Positions 25,211 through 33,074 of a stretch of DNA of 48,047 nt are shown one piece after another. Numbering within the stretch: the first letter of the stretch is position 1; each line of letters begins with the position of its first letter. The notes under the pieces are model-generated. The model was given only the letters and a program-made list of their open reading frames with translations. It made no database searches and had not been told where the DNA came from. The position numbers were made by a program, and so were the translations under genes. The DNA comes from Streptomyces aurantiacus JA 4570 (lineage in GTDB: Bacteria; Actinomycetota; Actinomycetes; Streptomycetales; Streptomycetaceae): contig NZ_AOPZ01000278.1 of NCBI RefSeq assembly GCF_000414115.1, forward strand, positions 1 to 48,047. Direction: 5' to 3'.

Positions 25211-25663
25211 TCACTGGGCGGAGACCTTGTGGACGGTGGTGTCGTCCGGGTTCAGCCGTCGCCCGTCCTCGGACAGCACTTCCAGCGCGCGGAGGCGGTG
25301 CCCCTGTCGGCGGTCGACCAACTGTGAGTGCGGTTCGCCTGGGGCGAAGAAGTTCTGCTCGCCCCACTGCCGCAGTGCCACGATGACGGGGAAGAGCGCC
25401 TTGCCCTTCTCCGTGAGTACGTACTCCCGGTAGGCGCTGCCGTCCGAGGCGGGGACGGAGTCGAGGACGCCGCCGGCGACCAGGGTGCGCAGGCGCGCGG
25501 TGAGGATGTTCTTCGCCACGCCGAGGCTGCGCTGGAACTCCCCGAAGCGCCGGCTGCCGTCGAAGGCGTCCCGCACGATCAGCAGGGACCACCAGTCGCC
25601 GATCGCGTCGACCGACCGGGCGACGGGGCAATCACTGTCGTCGAAGCGCGTCCTGGTCACCAT
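25211..25663 (-). CDS. HxlR family winged-helix regulator
   Basis: A 150-residue HxlR-type regulator: SDCPVARSVDAIGDWWSLLIVRD (conserved Cys and Trp pair), RFGEFQRSLGVAKNILTARLRTLV (recognition region), and YVLTEKGKALFPVIVALRQWGEQNF. The start at 25663 (MVTRTRFDD) is chosen for its GAGGGAC site; the longer frame to 25792 runs into the operator region. It is divergent from an MFS exporter with inverted repeats between, so it probably represses that exporter and itself. Confidence 0.9.
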   Translation of the reverse strand: MVTRTRFDDSDCPVARSVDAIGDWWSLLIVRDAFDGSRRFGEFQRSLGVAKNILTARLRTLVAGGVLDSVPASDGSAYREYVLTEKGKALFPVIVALRQWGEQNFFAPGEPHSQLVDRRQGHRLRALEVLSEDGRRLNPDDTTVHKVSAQ

Positions 25664-25698
25664 GGCGTCCCTCACTCTCACGATGGTTGGTTGCAACA

Positions 25699-25734
25699 TG
25701 CTACCAACGATGGTTACCGTCGCCACTGGTAGCA
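25699..25734. promoter_or_regulatory. Inverted repeat, likely HxlR operator
   Basis: TGCTACCA (25699-25706) and TGGTAGCA (25727-25734) are exact reverse complements 20 bp apart. A second pair, GTTGG and CCAAC, overlaps the left arm (25686-25690 and 25704-25708). The elements lie between the divergent HxlR and MFS genes. Confidence 0.6.
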
Positions 25735-25764
25735 AGTTGAAACCAGATGTGCGGAGGAGTGCGG

Positions 25765-27018
25765 ATGACCGACAACAGTGAGGCCCTGACACGGCGGACC
25801 GAGGCCCGCGGCGGGGAGGGTTCCGCGTTCGTCCTGTCGCGTGGCGTCGTCGTGCTGTTCGCCGTCGCCTGCGGGGCCGCGGTGGCCAACGTCTACTTCT
25901 CCCAGCCGCTCCTGGTGACCATGGGCCACGACCTCGCCATGAGCCCGGCGCTCGTCGGCAGCGTGGTCACCCTCACGCAAGTCGGATACGGCCTCGGCCT
26001 CTTCTTCCTCGTGCCGCTGGGCGACCTGGCCGACCGCAGGCGGCTCGTCGTGGCCCAATTGCTGCTCCTGGTGGGGGCGTTGGCCGTGGTGGCCGCCGCC
26101 CACACGGCGGCGGTCCTGCTGGCGGGCATGGCCGCGGTGGGACTTCTCGCGGTCGTCACGCAGACGCTGGTGGCCTTCGCGGCATCACTGGCACCGGCCG
26201 CCGGGCGCGGCCGGGTCGTCGGTCTGGTCACCAGCGGCGTGGTCGTCGGAATCCTGCTCGCCCGCACCGCGTCCGGCGTCATGGCCGACCTCGCGGGCTG
26301 GCGCTCCGTCTACGTGGCCTCGGCGTCGCTCACCGCCCTGCTCGCCCTCGTCCTGTACCGAGTGCTGCCGCGCCACAGTGCCGCTCCGCCGACCACCCTG
26401 CGCTACGGACAGCTCCTGCGCTCCACGATCACCCTGTTCGCACGGGAACGACTGCTGCGGCTCCGGGCCCTGTTCGGCCTGCTGATCTTCGCCGCCTTCA
26501 GCACTCTCTGGAGCAGCGTCGCGCTGCCGCTCAGCGAGGCCCCGTACTTCCTGTCCCACAGCGCGATCGGGGCGCTGGGACTGATCGGCGCCGTCGGCGC
26601 CCTGGCCGCGACCGTGGCGGGCCGCCTGAACGACCGCGGACTCTCCCGGCACACCACCGGCATCGCCCTGGCACTGCTCGCCGTCTCGTGGCTGCCCCTG
26701 GCCTTCACCCGCAGCTCGCTCTGGGCCCTGGTCGTCGGGGTGATCCTGCTCGACCTCGCCGTGCAGGCGGTCCATGTCACCAACCAGACCCTGATCTACG
26801 CGCTGCACCCGGACGCGGGCAGCCGGCTGATCGGCGGATACATGGTCTTCTACTCGATCGGCAGCGCCACCGGCGCCATCGCCGCCACCTCCCTCTACAC
26901 GGTGGCCGGTTGGGGCGCCGTGTGCGCGCTGGGCGCCACGTTCAGCTCCCTCGGGCTCGCGCTGTGGGCGTTCACCCGGCACAGCGCCCCGGACTCCGTC
27001 GCCTCGCAGGACGCGTAA
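25765..27018 (+). CDS. MFS transporter, multidrug exporter type
   Basis: A 417-residue major facilitator with about 12 membrane helices. The loop 2-3 signature is present as PLGDLADRRRLV. The first helix region (VVLFAVACGAAVANVYFSQPLL) is typical of the YgaY/AraJ-like DHA1 exporters. It starts at ATG 25765 with GGAGGAG 7 bp upstream; an ATG at 25747 is less likely. It is divergent from an HxlR repressor. It could export a drug, a metabolite or the nearby RiPP product; the last is speculation, since the RiPP operon has no transporter of its own. Confidence 0.9.
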   Translation: MTDNSEALTRRTEARGGEGSAFVLSRGVVVLFAVACGAAVANVYFSQPLLVTMGHDLAMSPALVGSVVTLTQVGYGLGLFFLVPLGDLADRRRLVVAQLLLLVGALAVVAAAHTAAVLLAGMAAVGLLAVVTQTLVAFAASLAPAAGRGRVVGLVTSGVVVGILLARTASGVMADLAGWRSVYVASASLTALLALVLYRVLPRHSAAPPTTLRYGQLLRSTITLFARERLLRLRALFGLLIFAAFSTLWSSVALPLSEAPYFLSHSAIGALGLIGAVGALAATVAGRLNDRGLSRHTTGIALALLAVSWLPLAFTRSSLWALVVGVILLDLAVQAVHVTNQTLIYALHPDAGSRLIGGYMVFYSIGSATGAIAATSLYTVAGWGAVCALGATFSSLGLALWAFTRHSAPDSVASQDA

Positions 27019-27110
27019 GACTTTCGTCATCGGAATCCGGGAGTGCCGAGCGCCCGCCCGCCGTCATACAGGGAGCAGGAACACACTCGATCTCTCTCGG
27101 AGGCATCACC

Positions 27111-27653
27111 ATGGGACGTGTACGGCGGGTACTCGGCAGGCCGTGGTTCATCACAGCGCTGTTCGCCGGTGTGGTGATCGCGGGTGTGGGGCTGTACTGG
27201 TTCCAGCCGTGGAAGCTGTGGGTGGACGAGACCGTCCGGGATCCGTTTCCCGTGGCGGCACCGGCTCCGGCGCGGGGCGGGGATTCGGCGGCGGCCGGGC
27301 CGGAGGAGCTGGCCGAGGGGGAGCTGATCAGCCACGAGCACGAGACCAGCGGATCGGTCCGCGTCCTGCGCCTCACGGACGGCACCCGCGTGCTCCGGCT
27401 CACGAACCTGGAAACGAGCAACGGCCCTGCCCTGCGGGTCTGGCTCAGCGACGCGGAGGTGAAGCCGGGCAAGGACGGCTGGCACGTGTTCGACGACGGA
27501 CGGCACGTCAGCCTGGGCAAGCTCAAGGGGAACAAGGGCGACCAGAACTACACGCTGCCCGCCGACGTCGACCTGAACCGGTACCGCAGCGTCACCATCT
27601 GGTGCGACCGCTTCGACGTGTCCTTCGGCGCCACGGAACTGACCCGCACCTGA
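27111..27653 (+). CDS. Membrane-anchored DM13-domain protein
   Basis: A 180-residue protein with one N-terminal membrane helix (WFITALFAGVVIAGVGLYWF), a linker rich in Ala/Pro, then an extracytoplasmic DM13 domain (from about 78: GELISHEHETSGSVRVLRL, ending VTIWCDRFDVSFGATELT). DM13 domains are beta-rich modules thought to take part in electron transfer or extracellular redox; a conserved cysteine sits in the WCDRF motif. It starts at ATG 27111 behind CGGAGGC. It lies between the MFS gene and a TetR gene without clear links to either. Confidence 0.85.
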   Translation: MGRVRRVLGRPWFITALFAGVVIAGVGLYWFQPWKLWVDETVRDPFPVAAPAPARGGDSAAAGPEELAEGELISHEHETSGSVRVLRLTDGTRVLRLTNLETSNGPALRVWLSDAEVKPGKDGWHVFDDGRHVSLGKLKGNKGDQNYTLPADVDLNRYRSVTIWCDRFDVSFGATELTRT

Positions 27654-27676
27654 GGAGCGGTGCGACTCCTCGTAAA

Positions 27677-27696
27677 CATACAGACATGCATGTATG
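27677..27696. promoter_or_regulatory. TetR-type operator palindrome
   Basis: CATACAGACATGCATGTATG pairs at 8 of 10 positions around its centre. It lies 72 bp before the preferred start of the TetR gene, which supports autoregulation and argues against the GTG 27660 and ATG 27690 starts. Confidence 0.6.
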
Positions 27697-27767
27697 CTTT
27701 CCGGGACGTCGCGTCGAGGCGATCGGCCTCCGAGCGGCAAGGTCTCGACGAAGTGAGCGGAGCTGTC

Positions 27768-28433
27768 ATGCGGAGCCCGGACGCTCGACCCGAGGTGCAG
27801 CAGGAGCGTCCGGGCGCGCCGGACGGCCCCGGCCGTCGCCGCGCCACCCAGGCCGATCGCAGCGCGCGCACGCGCACCGCCCTCCTCGAGTCCGCCGCAC
27901 GGGGCCTGTCCCGCTGTGGCTACGGCCATCTCAAGCTGGAGCAGGTGGCCCGCGACGCCGGGTACACCCGCGGCGCGCTCTACCACCAGTTCAAGGACAA
28001 GCAGGATCTGGCCCTCGCCGTGTGCGCGTGGTACCGCGAGACCTACGGGCAGGAGGTGGCGCGCTTCGTCGAGCAGGAACCGGACCCCGTCACTGCACTG
28101 CTCACCCTCGCGCGCGGCCACGCGGTCTTCTGCCGGCGCGACGTGGCGCGTGTGCCGATCGCGCTGCGGCTCGAGTTCAGCGGCCAGGACCACCCCGTCG
28201 GGCGCGAGGTCGAGCGGAACTACGAAATGTTCCTCACGCGCTGCGCCCGTCTCATCGACGCCGGCCGCGCAGCGGGATCGATCCCGCCCGGCCGGCCGAC
28301 CAGGATCCTCGCGCTCGCCTACCTCGGCGCGCTCGAGGGGACCGTGATCGCCCTGGCCGGCGAGGTTCCGGACGACGAGCTGTTCGCGGCCCAGGCCGTC
28401 GCGGGCGTGCTCGGAATCGCCCCGCCGGCGTGA
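27768..28433 (+). CDS. TetR/AcrR family regulator
   Basis: A 221-residue TetR-type protein: ARTRTALLESAARGLSRCGY, then the HTH LKLEQVARDAGYTRGALYHQFKDKQDL, a clear TetR signature. The C-terminal ligand domain has VARFVEQEPDPVTALLTLARGH. ATG 27768 is preferred because the longer starts would place the operator inside the coding region; its ribosome site is weak, so the exact start is uncertain. The DUF2867 gene follows 68 bp later and is a likely co-regulated partner. Confidence 0.85.
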   Translation: MRSPDARPEVQQERPGAPDGPGRRRATQADRSARTRTALLESAARGLSRCGYGHLKLEQVARDAGYTRGALYHQFKDKQDLALAVCAWYRETYGQEVARFVEQEPDPVTALLTLARGHAVFCRRDVARVPIALRLEFSGQDHPVGREVERNYEMFLTRCARLIDAGRAAGSIPPGRPTRILALAYLGALEGTVIALAGEVPDDELFAAQAVAGVLGIAPPA

Positions 28434-28435
28434 CC

Positions 28436-28483
28436 CATCACTGACGTCATGACACGTCACTGACGTCGTGGCACATCACCGAG
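28436..28483 (+). repeat. Two and a half 19-bp direct repeats with TGACGTCA
   Basis: CATCACTGACGTCATGACA (28436-28454) is followed by a near copy (28455-28473, three changes) and a 10-bp part copy. The first contains the perfect palindrome TGACGTCA. They occupy the gap between the TetR and DUF2867 genes. Confidence 0.7.
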
Positions 28484-28501
28484 CAGACGGAGGTTCCACG
28501 A

Positions 28502-29104
28502 ATGAAACTCCCGAACAGCGCGCACACCTCCCGCCCCTGGCGGGTCCACGAGATCACGTCCGACTTCCGCCTCTACGACGTATGGGCCCTGCCGACACCG
28601 GGAGGCCCCGACGACTTCCCGCACCTGGTGCGGCAGACCACCGCGGGCGACACCTCGGACAACCCCTCCTGGATCGCCCGCACGCTCTTCACGATCCGCT
28701 GGAAGCTCGGCAGGCTGCTCGGCTGGGACAAGCCCGACGCCGGCGTCGGATCCCGGGTGCCGACGCTGCGCGACCGGCTGCCGGACGATCTGCGGGACGG
28801 CCCGTTCGGGCCGGAGTTCGACCGTCTGCCCTTCCGCTCGATCTTCCTGACGGACGACGAGTGGGCCTCGGAGATGAGCAACCGGACCATGCACGGGGTG
28901 ATGCACCTCAGCTGGGTTCCGGACGGAGCCGGCGGCCATCGTGGCCAAATGGCCGTGCTGGTCAAGCCGAACGGCCGGCTCGGGAAGGCTTACATGGCGG
29001 CCATCGCGCCGTTCCGGCACCTGCTCGTGTACCCGCCCCTGATGCGCGGCATCGCGGCCGAGTGGCGGGCCGATCCGCCCCAGGGGGCCAAGCCCGCGGC
29101 CTAG
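28502..29104 (+). CDS. DUF2867 family protein
   Basis: A 200-residue protein of the DUF2867 group, common in Streptomyces. Conserved parts are WRVHEITSDFRLYDVWALPT, SRVPTLRDRLPDDLRDGP, NRTMHGVMHLSW and MAVLVKPNGRLGKAYMAAI. There are no membrane helices or catalytic signatures that I can name. It starts at ATG 28502 with GGAGG 8 bp upstream. It follows the TetR gene on the same strand across a repeat-rich 68-bp gap and is probably its target. Confidence 0.85.
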   Translation: MKLPNSAHTSRPWRVHEITSDFRLYDVWALPTPGGPDDFPHLVRQTTAGDTSDNPSWIARTLFTIRWKLGRLLGWDKPDAGVGSRVPTLRDRLPDDLRDGPFGPEFDRLPFRSIFLTDDEWASEMSNRTMHGVMHLSWVPDGAGGHRGQMAVLVKPNGRLGKAYMAAIAPFRHLLVYPPLMRGIAAEWRADPPQGAKPAA

Positions 29105-29195
29105 GGCGGGTCCGACGGGCCGGCGTGGCGTCGGGAACTTCCCGCCGAGCCGCCACGTTGGGCCTGGCGCCCGCTTGATCGAATCAAGGAGTACC

Positions 29196-29849
29196 GTGCC
29201 CGAGACCTCGTCCACCCCCACCTCGCTCCCGTCGCTCGCCGCCCAGGCTCAACGCCTGATCGAGCTCGGGGTGCACGAGCTTTCGGGTATACCCGCCGAC
29301 GAACTGCGCGCCTTCGCCGAGGAGGCCGGGGGCGACGACAGCGACACCCTCCTCGCCGTCCACCCGGACCGCGCACCCGCCTCCGCCCTGGCACCGCTGC
29401 TCCGCCGCGACGACAAGCCCGGCTTCGTCGTCGTCGACATGCCGGACGTCGACCGCTTCGCCCCGGTCGACACCCTCGCGCTGCCCGACGCTCCCCTCTA
29501 CGTCGTCACCGGCCTCGACCGCGGCGACCACATGTCCAACTGGAGCCCGGACGAAGCGCTGCCCGCCCTCACCAAGGAAGACCGCACACCGCTCCTGCTC
29601 AGCGAGGGCATCCACTGGGTGCTCCAGCAGCCCGCGATCCTGGAGCGCAACCGCTGCTTCATGACCATCGGCTCCCGGCTCCGCAAGGAGAACGGCGCCC
29701 TGGACACCCGTACGCCGGCGATCTGGATCAGCAACGGCACAGGGCGGGACGGCCGCGAGCGGCGCAACGCCCCCAAGGTCGGCTGGTGTTGGTGGGGCAA
29801 CCGCCACACCTGGCTGGGCTTCGCCTCCGCCACCGGCCGCAGGCCCTGA
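29196..29849 (+). CDS. DUF5701 family protein
   Basis: A 217-residue protein matching the DUF5701 pattern: LIELGVHELSGIPADELRAF, FVVVDMPDVDRFAPVDTLAL, MSNWSPDEALPAL, RNRCFMTIGSRLR, RTPAIWISNGTGRDGRERR and VGWCWWGNRHTWLGFASA. No function is known to me. The start at GTG 29196 has AAGGAG 5 bp upstream; the TTG at 29175 is less likely. Confidence 0.85.
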   Translation: MPETSSTPTSLPSLAAQAQRLIELGVHELSGIPADELRAFAEEAGGDDSDTLLAVHPDRAPASALAPLLRRDDKPGFVVVDMPDVDRFAPVDTLALPDAPLYVVTGLDRGDHMSNWSPDEALPALTKEDRTPLLLSEGIHWVLQQPAILERNRCFMTIGSRLRKENGALDTRTPAIWISNGTGRDGRERRNAPKVGWCWWGNRHTWLGFASATGRRP

Positions 29850-30019
29850 GGCCGGGACCGGCCCTGTCAGGGTTGGGTGTTGAGCCATTCCTGGAAGGCG
29901 GGGCCCGCGAGCTCGCACGACCTGGTGCCCTCCTTGTGTCGCGTGCCGCGCCGGATCGTTCGTTCGCGCGGCGCCGACGAACACGAGACGTCGGCGCCCC
30001 GGCGCCGGTAACAGCCGCG

Positions 30020-30524
30020 GTCAGCCGACCGGGTGAGGAACGCGCCTACCTGGTGCGGATCGTCACCCGGCAGGCACTGGACCGGATGCGCGCGCTCGGC
30101 CGGCGCAAGGATGCCTACGTCGGGCCGTGGCCGCCCGAGCCGCTGCTGACCGCGCCGGACGTGGCCGAGGACGTCGAACTGGCCCACAGCATCTCGATGG
30201 CGATGCTGCTGGTCCTTGAGACGCGCGCCGGACGTCGTCGCGCTGAGCGACGGCGGCGGAGTCAAACACGCCCTGCCGCGGCCCCTCGTGGGCGCGGACA
30301 AGGTGGCCCGGCTGCTGGCGGGCGGCTGGTGGAAGCGCGACGCCGAAAGGTCGGTCGAGCCGGTTCAGATCAACGGCGGCCCGGGGCTGCTCGTCCGGGT
30401 CAACGGGGAGGTCGACGGTGTGGTGGCCGTACGGGTCGAGAACGGCTGCGTCAACAGGGCCTACCACGTCCGCAACCCCGAGAAGCTGTCGCGGGTGGCG
30501 CGGGAGACCGCCGTCAGCCACTGA
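30020..30524 (+). pseudogene. Decayed ECF41-type sigma factor (SigJ-like)
   Basis: Two fragments of an ECF41 RNA polymerase sigma factor lie in different frames. The first (about 30020-30220) carries the end of the sigma-2 region and the linker: AYLVRIVTRQALDRMRALG, AYVGPWPPEPLLTAPDVAED and LAHSISMAMLLVLE. The second (about 30220-30524) carries the C-terminal SnoaL-like domain: RAPDVVALSDGGGVK, LVGADKVARLLAGG, AYHVRNPEKLSRVA. The start, most of sigma-2 and the whole sigma-4 region are missing, and the frame shifts near 30216. It cannot make a working sigma factor. The rest of the 859-bp gap (29850-30019 and 30525-30708) shows no credible gene, only an upstream palindrome. Confidence 0.82.
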
Positions 30525-30558
30525 GCCCGATCCTCCCGCAGTTCTGACCGGTACTCCT

Positions 30559-30576
30559 CTCATGAATTGTCATGAG
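30559..30576. promoter_or_regulatory. Perfect inverted repeat upstream of the secreted protease
   Basis: CTCATGA-ATTG-TCATGAG has 7-bp perfect arms. It lies about 130 bp before the protease start and stands out in an A+T-richer patch, so it may be a repressor or activator site. Confidence 0.5.
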
Positions 30577-30708
30577 CACATCTACCCTGTTCGTTCAATG
30601 CTGCATCACGGCACCGGTGTTCGCCTCCTGGACCACCGAGGACCGGCCGGACGCCGAGGCGGTCGTGAGCAGCAGTCCGCTCTGCGTCAACCCGCCGAGG
30701 AGGTACCC

Positions 30709-31887
30709 GTGTTAAGACGCGTCATCGCCGCCGCTGCCCTAGTGGCGACGACCATCCTCGTTCCCGTCGCGCCGACGACGGCGGACGAAGCCGTGCCGGC
30801 ACCGGCACGCGTCCAGCCCGCTCCGATCCCGACGGTCGGCGAGGAGAAGGCCGTCGACCTCGAGCTCGGCTCCTCCGGGGGCCCGGCCCGGCACGTGATC
30901 CGGCACCGCGCGGCGTCGTACGTCAAGGTGCACTTCGCCAGGCTCGCGCTCGCCCCCGGCGCGTACGTGACGGTGGCCGACCCGACCGGACGCGAGGTGC
31001 ACACGTACCGCGGCGACCCGACGCGCGGGGACGCCGCACGCGGCGACGCCGGCTTCACCCGGCACGGCTCCGCCGGCTTCGCCGCGATGTCGGTGGACGG
31101 TGACACGGCCGTGGTCACCCTGCACACCCGCGGCGGGCGAGGGTCGCACGTCGCGATCGACCGCTACTGGCGCGGGTTCACCGAGGCGGAGATCGCCACC
31201 AAGAACCCGCGCAGCGTGTGCGGCGCCGACGGCCGCCGGGACGCGGTCTGCTACCGGACCAGTCATCCCGCGCAGTACGCCGCCTCCCGCGGCGTGGCCC
31301 GCATGCTGAAGAACGGCGGCGGATGGTGCACGGCCTGGCGCGTGGGCCGGGGCAACCACATGCTGACCAACAACCACTGCGTCAAGTCGCAGGCCGAACT
31401 CGACGCGATGGAGGTGCAGTTCGACTACGACTGCGCCACCTGCGGCGGCAACGACCCGCGTCCCGGAACCAAGGTCGGCGCGAAGGCCCTGCTCCGCACC
31501 TCGCCAGGTCTCGACTTCACGCTCTTCAGCGTGGACAACTTCGACCAGATCGCGCAGTTCGGCACCTTGTTCCTGGAGACCCGCGCCCCGATCGCGGGCG
31601 AGCAGGCGTACATCGCCGGCCACGGCGACACCCGGCCGAAGCGCATATCGCTGTACGAGGAGCGCGACGGCGGAGCCTACTGCGGGGTGAGGAACGCCCA
31701 GCTCGGCACCGAGGACGTGGGGTACTCCTGCGACACCTCGGGCGGCAACTCCGGCTCCCCGGTGCTGGCCGGCTCCTCGCACAAGGTGATCGCCCTGCAC
31801 TGGGGCGGCTCCTGCCCGCACAACGTGGGCACACGCATGGACCGGATCTATCCGCAGATCCAGGACCTGATCGACAACCGCCCCTAG
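30709..31887 (+). CDS. Secreted trypsin-like serine protease (S1 family)
   Basis: A 392-residue secreted protease. The N-terminus (LRRVIAAAALVATTILV) is a signal peptide, probably cleaved near PTTADEA. A pro/N-terminal beta domain covers about 30-165. The S1 domain follows with the triad in MLTNNHCV (His), SPGLDFTLFSVD (Asp) and TSGGNSGSPVLAG (Ser), and several cysteine pairs (VCGADGRRDAVC; DCATC). It resembles lysyl-endopeptidase-type enzymes. It starts at GTG 30709 behind GAGGAGG. The second codon is TTA, the leucine codon that needs the bldA tRNA in Streptomyces, so production is probably tied to development. A palindrome lies upstream. Confidence 0.9.
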   Translation: MLRRVIAAAALVATTILVPVAPTTADEAVPAPARVQPAPIPTVGEEKAVDLELGSSGGPARHVIRHRAASYVKVHFARLALAPGAYVTVADPTGREVHTYRGDPTRGDAARGDAGFTRHGSAGFAAMSVDGDTAVVTLHTRGGRGSHVAIDRYWRGFTEAEIATKNPRSVCGADGRRDAVCYRTSHPAQYAASRGVARMLKNGGGWCTAWRVGRGNHMLTNNHCVKSQAELDAMEVQFDYDCATCGGNDPRPGTKVGAKALLRTSPGLDFTLFSVDNFDQIAQFGTLFLETRAPIAGEQAYIAGHGDTRPKRISLYEERDGGAYCGVRNAQLGTEDVGYSCDTSGGNSGSPVLAGSSHKVIALHWGGSCPHNVGTRMDRIYPQIQDLIDNRP

Positions 31888-32909
31888 GGCGTGTCCGCGG
31901 ACGGCAGCAGGAATCCGGTGGGCAGTTCGTCCCGGGGATCCATGACCAGGGTGTGGTGACCGGTGAGGTAGGCGGTGCCCTCGATCTCCGGGATGACGGC
32001 GGGCCTGCCGTGCGCCATGGTGGTGCCGGTGATCCGGCCGAGGAACGTGGTGTCGAGGATGCCGTGGTTGACCAGCACGGCGTCCTGGGTCAGCTCTCCC
32101 CTCGCGGCGAGGGCGGCGATGCGTGCGCTGGTGCCGCTGCCGCAGGGGGAACGGTCGACCTGGCCGTCGGCGAAGACGGTGACGTTGCGTTCCTCGACCC
32201 GGCCTGCCGCCGTGCCGAGCCGGTCGTAGAAGATCACGCCGTACAGGCCGTTGATCCGGGGGTCCTCGGGGTCGGTCAGCGGGTGGTACTTGGTGAGGTG
32301 AGTCTTGATCTCGGCGGCCAGGCCGATGAGCCTGGGCAGCCGGTCGCGATGGACCCGCAGGCCCAGGCTGCCCGCGTCGACCATGGCGTAGAAGGCGCCG
32401 CCATAGGCGATGTCCGCCGTGGTGGTGCCCCGCCGGGTGGGCACCGGCACGTCCCGGGCGTGCAGAGAGGAGGCGATGTTGCGGAAGGCGACCCTCGGGT
32501 GTCCGTCCTCGGTGTCGCGCACCGCACAGGTGACGCGGCCGGAGGGGACGTCGATGACGACGGTGCCGTCCTCGCGCAGAGGGGTGTATCCGGTGGTGTA
32601 CGCCCAGACGGCGGCGGCGATGGAGCCGTGGCCGCAGGCCGTGCTGAAGCCCTCGCGGTGGAAGAAGACCAGGCCGAAGTCGGCGCCGTCGTCGTCGGGT
32701 TCGGTGAGGAAACAGCCATACATGTCGGCGTGGCCGCGTGGTTCATGGGTCAGCAGCACGCGGATGTCGTCGAGGTGGGCGATGGCGTCGTCGCGCTTGT
32801 CGAGGACGGTCGCACCGCGCGGGGGCCGGACGCCTCCGAGGACGATGCGGAAGGGTTCGCCGGCGGTGTGGTAGTCGACGGTGCTGATGAGGCGGGACGG
32901 CGCGGTCAT
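31884..32909 (-). CDS. Proline racemase / 4-hydroxyproline 2-epimerase family protein
   Basis: A 341-residue member of the proline racemase superfamily, which inverts C-alpha of proline or hydroxyproline with two cysteines. Both are present: C92 in FSTACGHGSIAAA and C256 in DRSPCGSGTSARI. The Cys at the second site argues for racemase/epimerase rather than the trans-3-hydroxyproline dehydratase, which has Thr there. It starts at ATG 32909 behind AGAGAGGCAC. Its stop shares a CTAG with the stop of the convergent protease gene. It probably works in use of hydroxyproline from protein or collagen breakdown; a link to the neighbouring secreted protease is tempting but unproven. Confidence 0.9.
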   Translation of the reverse strand: MTAPSRLISTVDYHTAGEPFRIVLGGVRPPRGATVLDKRDDAIAHLDDIRVLLTHEPRGHADMYGCFLTEPDDDGADFGLVFFHREGFSTACGHGSIAAAVWAYTTGYTPLREDGTVVIDVPSGRVTCAVRDTEDGHPRVAFRNIASSLHARDVPVPTRRGTTTADIAYGGAFYAMVDAGSLGLRVHRDRLPRLIGLAAEIKTHLTKYHPLTDPEDPRINGLYGVIFYDRLGTAAGRVEERNVTVFADGQVDRSPCGSGTSARIAALAARGELTQDAVLVNHGILDTTFLGRITGTTMAHGRPAVIPEIEGTAYLTGHHTLVMDPRDELPTGFLLPSADTP

Positions 32910-33021
32910 GAGCGTGCCTCTCTGCCGGGCGGGCGTCGCACGACGGGCATGATGCCCTGAAGCGGAGCAGGCCGGTACCCCGAGCACTTGGGGGTTGAGG
33001 GCACGGGTGGTTCCGGAGGTT

Positions 33022-33056
33022 ACTTGCGTCAACTGAACGGGGGCGCAAGTGCCCCC
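33022..33056 (+). promoter_or_regulatory. Overlapping alternative hairpins in the leader of the secreted protein
   Basis: ACTTGCG (33022-33028) can pair with CGCAAGT (33044-33050), and GGGGGC (33039-33044) with GCCCCC (33051-33056). The two stems share bases, so only one can form. They lie just before the ribosome site of the gene at 33075. No riboswitch family was recognised. Confidence 0.4.
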
Positions 33057-33074
33057 ACCACGAAGGGATTTCGC

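Noticed and set aside
29867..30301. A possible small minus-strand gene ending in GPAFQEWLNTQP
   Set aside because: Only the last 20 or so residues look protein-like; the rest overlaps the sigma-factor remnant and has no start, ribosome site or known domain.
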